Part shown: positions 59,801 through 64,000 of the stretch, one piece after another
How positions within the stretch are numbered: the first letter of the stretch is position 1
How the letters are laid out: each line of letters opens with the position of its first letter
Origin: Candidatus Competibacteraceae bacterium
GTDB lineage: Bacteria > Bacteroidota > Bacteroidia > CAIKAF01
Length of the DNA: 64,000 nt
Direction of reading: 5' to 3'
NCBI GenBank assembly: GCA_014879445.1
Contig: JACSSC010000020.1
Coordinates: 48,655 to 112,654, forward strand
The notes under the pieces: model-generated
Told to the model about the DNA's origin: nothing
Seen by the model: the letters and a program-made list of their open reading frames with translations, nothing else
Databases searched by the model: none
Made by a program: the position numbers and the translations under genes

Positions 59801-59930
59801 CCTCGGAAATGTGTTTTTATCTAACCAAATCGTTTTGCCCATTCCTTCTCATATTGCTAATGGCACGTACATCCTTTCTGGTTTCTTGAATGGATATCGC
59901 TTTGCTTATAAAACACATATTCAGAGATAA
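56880..59930 (+). CDS. Secreted PGRP-like N-acetylmuramoyl-L-alanine amidase with CUB-like domain and T9SS C-terminal sorting domain
   Basis: Amidase_2 signature TIHTVQGTYSGCISWFQN...SAHYVLRSSDGQVTQMV...AWHVGTENPYTIGLEHEG...THTDPGANWDW. CUB-like TISFGSFQLENNWDYLFIYDGAD. C-terminal ISIFPNPAQSYIHVAI...GTYILSG. Start MKHTFLS at 56880. Confidence 0.88.
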   Translation: MKHTFLSLFIFLSVIRLSGQAIPSELPWSESFASAYAQYPLVPHGLLEAVSFVQTRFAHLNETIDSSCTGMPRYMTCMGLIENGKGYFNPTLQVVSQLSGFTTNLIKSSPNTAIHAYAASFQHLLLTYNLADSSLYNQLHLLELLTEIPIQTQWASNDFAFQSFLFEIIRFLNTVEYQTNFGFPNHKIDALTFFGQERFEMLSAGQILISPYSVSDTSGNAWLPAGIKSADYPPALWNPAASCNYSSRNGTAISAVTIHTVQGTYSGCISWFQNCAASVSAHYVLRSSDGQVTQMVLESNKAWHVGTENPYTIGLEHEGYVNNSAWYTPAMYSSSAALVSDITNSGYGINPIRTAWWPWAPTTHYNQSSIPGGCTRIKGHQHYPNQTHTDPGANWDWNKYFMLIHPTPSAQIFNAASGTLTDPGGAGNYADDQRVIYTIAPSAANTVTISFGSFQLENNWDYLFIYDGADIQAPLIGYYTGNANPGVITSSGNAITLEFRSDCATTAPGFELNWTSVSTPPPVSDNTPPTTLIQLSQNWQTHNFDASFLDDDNPGGSGLEKAYYSVADFNASDWRSNANRGFFFDSFDNNTLHSDWTSFTGTWTVANGELIQSDESLSNTNLSAYLRQDLSNRYLYHFSAAIEGGQSNRRAGFHFFADSASLPNRGNGYFIWFRLDDQQLQFYKVTNDAFSLLHTEPISLVPSQWYDFKVIYDRIAGKITVYKDNMLAGSYTDIAPYSSGKFISFRSGNAIWKINHLHIYRSRYANSSTSISVGNCFDCDIRYQNTSPPQHAAKIYSLVADSAGNLSSIACHDVSVDWTPPEPISTISDGAAADIDTTFNGSFLQYNWTAASDPHSGISRYFYAVGDAPGDSNIVDWNDNWIFLSADDILNLNPGTIYYVQVKSENGAGLFSSPSISNGQLYFVDDSSINPETPFQISIFPNPAQSYIHVAINPPTSTTIWLQLLDLQGRIIFDLGNVFLSNQIVLPIPSHIANGTYILSGFLNGYRFAYKTHIQR

Positions 59931-60027
59931 ACATCTTTCTATCGCATTTTTTTTACCTGTTTTTTCATTTTTTATCATCATTCTTATACTTAACTTCATA
60001 ATATTGTATTCATAAACTACAATTAAT

Positions 60028-61920
60028 ATGAAACGAATATTACTTTTTGCTGCCGCCGTTTTAATTATTAATGCTGCCGGCGCTCAGGTTCAAAGAATGG
60101 TGATGGCTGAAGCTTTCTCCAATGCAAGTTGCGGCCCTTGCGCTTCTCAAAATCCCGGATATAGCGCTTTGCTAGCTAGCAACACTACTAAGGTTGTTGC
60201 CATTAAATATCAAACCAACTGGCCCGGTGTTGACCCCATGAATGCCCAAACACAATCCGAAGTTGGTCCTCGTGTTAGTTATTACAGCGTGTCTGGTGTT
60301 CCTTGGGGCGTTTTAGACGGTACTCCGTTTGCCGGCTCAAGCTACTCAGGCGCTGTTGCCAATCTCGACCAAGCCGAAATTAATGCCCGATATGCTGTTG
60401 GATCTCCCTTTGCGCTCAATATATCTCATAGCTTTTCTCCCGACATGGATTCCATCTTCATTCAAGTAGACATTGACTGCCCAGCAGGCCATAATGGAAC
60501 AACCCTTAAACTTCATGTGGCCATGATTGAAAAACTCATTACTTTCTCTTCTCCTCCCGGTAGTAATGGCGAAACTGAATTTCATAATGTTATGCGCAAA
60601 ATGTATCCAAATGCCAGTGGCACATCTTTAGCTGCCTCTTGGGCTCCTGGAAATAACCAAACTTTGAATTTTGCTGCGCCCATCCCTTCCTATATCTACG
60701 ACTATACACAAATCGGCGTTATCGCTTTTATTCAGGAAGATGCCAACAAAGAAGTGCATCAAGCAGGTATCAGCAACCCCATCCCTCTTATTGATTTTGT
60801 GAAAAATGTTTCTGTTGGTAACGTCACAACGGCCAGCTGCAATACCGACCTCAACGGCGCTACTTTTACCGTTACAAATCAAGGATCTACTACCGTTACG
60901 GCTTTAACTATTAACCAACAGCTTGACAATGGCTCTATTACTCAAACCCCTTGGACTGGCACCATCCTATCAGGCGCCAACCAAGTTTTCACACTAGCCA
61001 ACGAAACCGGCATTACACCCGGTTCGCACACCATGAAAGCTTGGGTAACTGATGTAAACGGAAATGGAATCCTTACCCCCGTTGGAAACATGGCCCAAAA
61101 AGTTTTTAATGTATTCGGAACTCCGGTTTCCGGACCTATCTTCAACGATTTTGCCAGCACAACATTTCCTCCTACCGACTGGATTTTAGATAATTATGAA
61201 TCTAGCTTGGGATGGAGTCGCCAAACCGCTAGTGCTGGAGGCGGACAAGGTTCTGCTCGATTCAACTCGTATTTAATCCCTAATGGCGGCATCCGCGATT
61301 TTTATTTGCCACGTACCGATATCTCTGGTATAACCAATCCTATCCTGAGTTTTGATGTGGCTTATGCACAGTACTCCAGCGAAAACGACCGATTGGCCGT
61401 TTCTGTTAGTACCGATTGCGGCGCTTCTTGGAATACCATTTACAACAAAGCCGGATCTACTCTAAAAACCGCACCTGCTACCACTTCTAGCTTTACACCT
61501 ACTTCCTCCCAATGGCGTTCCGAACTTGTCGATCTAGCCAACTATGCTACAGCCAATGATATCATTTTCCGTTTCAGAGGTACCAGCAACTATGGCAACA
61601 ACATCTTTGTTGATAATATCAATATTAACTATTCTACTGTTTCTATTGATGACCAAAACAATATCAATGGCATTCTGGTATATCCCAATCCTTCTACCGA
61701 TAAAGCTTGGATTGGATTAACTTTATCCGAAAAACAAACCGTTAGCGTTGCTCTCATCAACCAACTGGGCGCTACCATTCAGCATCTGCAATTCGGCGAC
61801 CTCACTGCCGGATCTCATACCCTACCCATACAAACCGATGCACTGGCTGTTGGCATTTATCATGTAATGATTACTACCGGCAACACTACCTCTGTTCACA
61901 AACTCACAGTTACACGCTAA
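60028..61920 (+). CDS. T9SS-sorted, Omp28/thioredoxin-like secreted protein with CGPC motif
   Basis: Signal MKRILLFAAAVLIINAAGAQ, AEAFSNASCGPCASQNPGYSALL, SGVPWGVLDG (cis-Pro-like), C-terminal GILVYPNPSTDKAWIGLTL...AVGIYHVMITTGNTTSVHKLTVTR. Confidence 0.87.
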   Translation: MKRILLFAAAVLIINAAGAQVQRMVMAEAFSNASCGPCASQNPGYSALLASNTTKVVAIKYQTNWPGVDPMNAQTQSEVGPRVSYYSVSGVPWGVLDGTPFAGSSYSGAVANLDQAEINARYAVGSPFALNISHSFSPDMDSIFIQVDIDCPAGHNGTTLKLHVAMIEKLITFSSPPGSNGETEFHNVMRKMYPNASGTSLAASWAPGNNQTLNFAAPIPSYIYDYTQIGVIAFIQEDANKEVHQAGISNPIPLIDFVKNVSVGNVTTASCNTDLNGATFTVTNQGSTTVTALTINQQLDNGSITQTPWTGTILSGANQVFTLANETGITPGSHTMKAWVTDVNGNGILTPVGNMAQKVFNVFGTPVSGPIFNDFASTTFPPTDWILDNYESSLGWSRQTASAGGGQGSARFNSYLIPNGGIRDFYLPRTDISGITNPILSFDVAYAQYSSENDRLAVSVSTDCGASWNTIYNKAGSTLKTAPATTSSFTPTSSQWRSELVDLANYATANDIIFRFRGTSNYGNNIFVDNININYSTVSIDDQNNINGILVYPNPSTDKAWIGLTLSEKQTVSVALINQLGATIQHLQFGDLTAGSHTLPIQTDALAVGIYHVMITTGNTTSVHKLTVTR

Positions 61921-61943
61921 TTACTTGCTCATTTTTTGAATCT

Positions 61944-61979
61944 AAAACGGGGTCGTATCATACGGCCTCGTTTTTTTTT
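61944..61979 (+). terminator. Rho-independent terminator downstream of the T9SS thioredoxin-like gene
   Basis: AAAACGGGGTCGTAT-C-ATACGGCCTCGTTTT hairpin (two G-U wobble pairs) followed by a T run to 61979. Confidence 0.9.
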
Positions 61980-62070
61980 AACACCATCTTCCCCCACTTT
62001 GACAAGCCATACAGGTTGTCGAAAAAAATAATCATCTTAGGATAGTTTGTATTAATACTAAATTGTATAA

Positions 62071-63615
<1,545 letters not shown>

Positions 63616-63621
63616 TCATTT

Positions 63622-63870
63622 ATGCAACTACAGATTATAACGCCCGACAAAACCCTTTTCGATGGCAATGCCAAACTCATTCAGCTCCCTGGCACCAACG
63701 GCTCCTTTGAACTCATGGAAAACCACGCTCCCATCATTTCTACACTGCGTAACGGCAAAATCAAAATCGTGATTGACAACAACATAACCGAGTGGATTCA
63801 CATCAACAGCGGCGTGGTCGAAGTACTCAAAAACAAAGTCATCATTTTGGCCGAACCCTCGCTAAATTAA
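63622..63870 (+). CDS. atpC: F0F1 ATP synthase subunit epsilon (short form)
   Basis: 82 aa. MQLQIITPDKTLFDGNAKLIQLPGTNGSFELMENHAPIISTLRNGKIKI...INSGVVEVLKNKVIILAE; directly follows atpD. Confidence 0.92.
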   Translation: MQLQIITPDKTLFDGNAKLIQLPGTNGSFELMENHAPIISTLRNGKIKIVIDNNITEWIHINSGVVEVLKNKVIILAEPSLN

Positions 63871-63899
63871 TCTTCCCCTTTTTTATTATCTTATTTTCT

Positions 63900-64000
63900 T
63901 GGGTGCCCGCCCCGCTCCTACACACGCGGGGCGCCGGGCTATGCAGGGCTTCGCTTCGCTCCGGTGCTACGCACCGCTGCCTCTGGGCAGCGCCCTTACT
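63900..64000. repeat. GC-rich multi-hairpin intergenic repeat element (truncated by window edge)
   Basis: Three successive stems: GCCCGCCCCGC/GCGGGGC(GC)CGGGC (63905-63939), CGGTGC-TAC-GCACCG (63962-63976), GCTGCC-TCTG-GGCAGC (63976-63991), in an otherwise AT-rich genome. Confidence 0.75.

Overview
This 64 kb window is dense, AT-rich chromosome from a Bacteroidetes-type bacterium. The supporting signs are T9SS C-terminal sorting domains, a MurF-Alr fusion, a fused E1 alpha/beta dehydrogenase, an isolated atpD-atpC pair and TTTG/TAnnTTTG-type promoters. I found no rRNA, tRNA, CRISPR array, transposase, integrase or prophage.

Conserved housekeeping genes include dnaB, dnaE, nadD, tdk, rsmI, ndk, fmt, HU and atpDC.

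The most notable accessory structures are:
(1) A tightly coupled minus-strand operon (about 3.07-11.97 kb). It links a YfhO-family membrane protein to a NeuA-like cytidylyltransferase, an HpcH/HpaI aldolase, an NAD-dependent epimerase, a cyclase-family hydrolase, a HAD phosphatase, a 2-hydroxyacid dehydrogenase and two SAM-methyltransferase-like proteins. It may be an undescribed route to a CMP-activated acidic surface moiety, since no NeuB/KdsA-type synthase is present.
(2) An SPFH/GYF protein paired with a twin-zinc-ribbon membrane protein, resembling B. subtilis YdjI/YdjG.
(3) A MerR/B12-binding regulator carrying the CarH-type W-x9-EH and ExHxxG motifs, with a palindrome of face-to-face promoter -7 boxes upstream.
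(4) A SpoIIM/DUF4129/DUF4350/MoxR/DUF58 cluster.
(5) A norCBQD nitric oxide reductase cluster with a perfect 13-bp stem-loop between norB and norQ.
(6) Two large T9SS cargo proteins, one a PGRP-like amidase with a CUB domain and the other a thioredoxin-like protein with a CGPC motif.
(7) A GC-rich multi-hairpin repeat element at the right edge.

All family calls come from reading the translated ORFs by eye. No database search was run.
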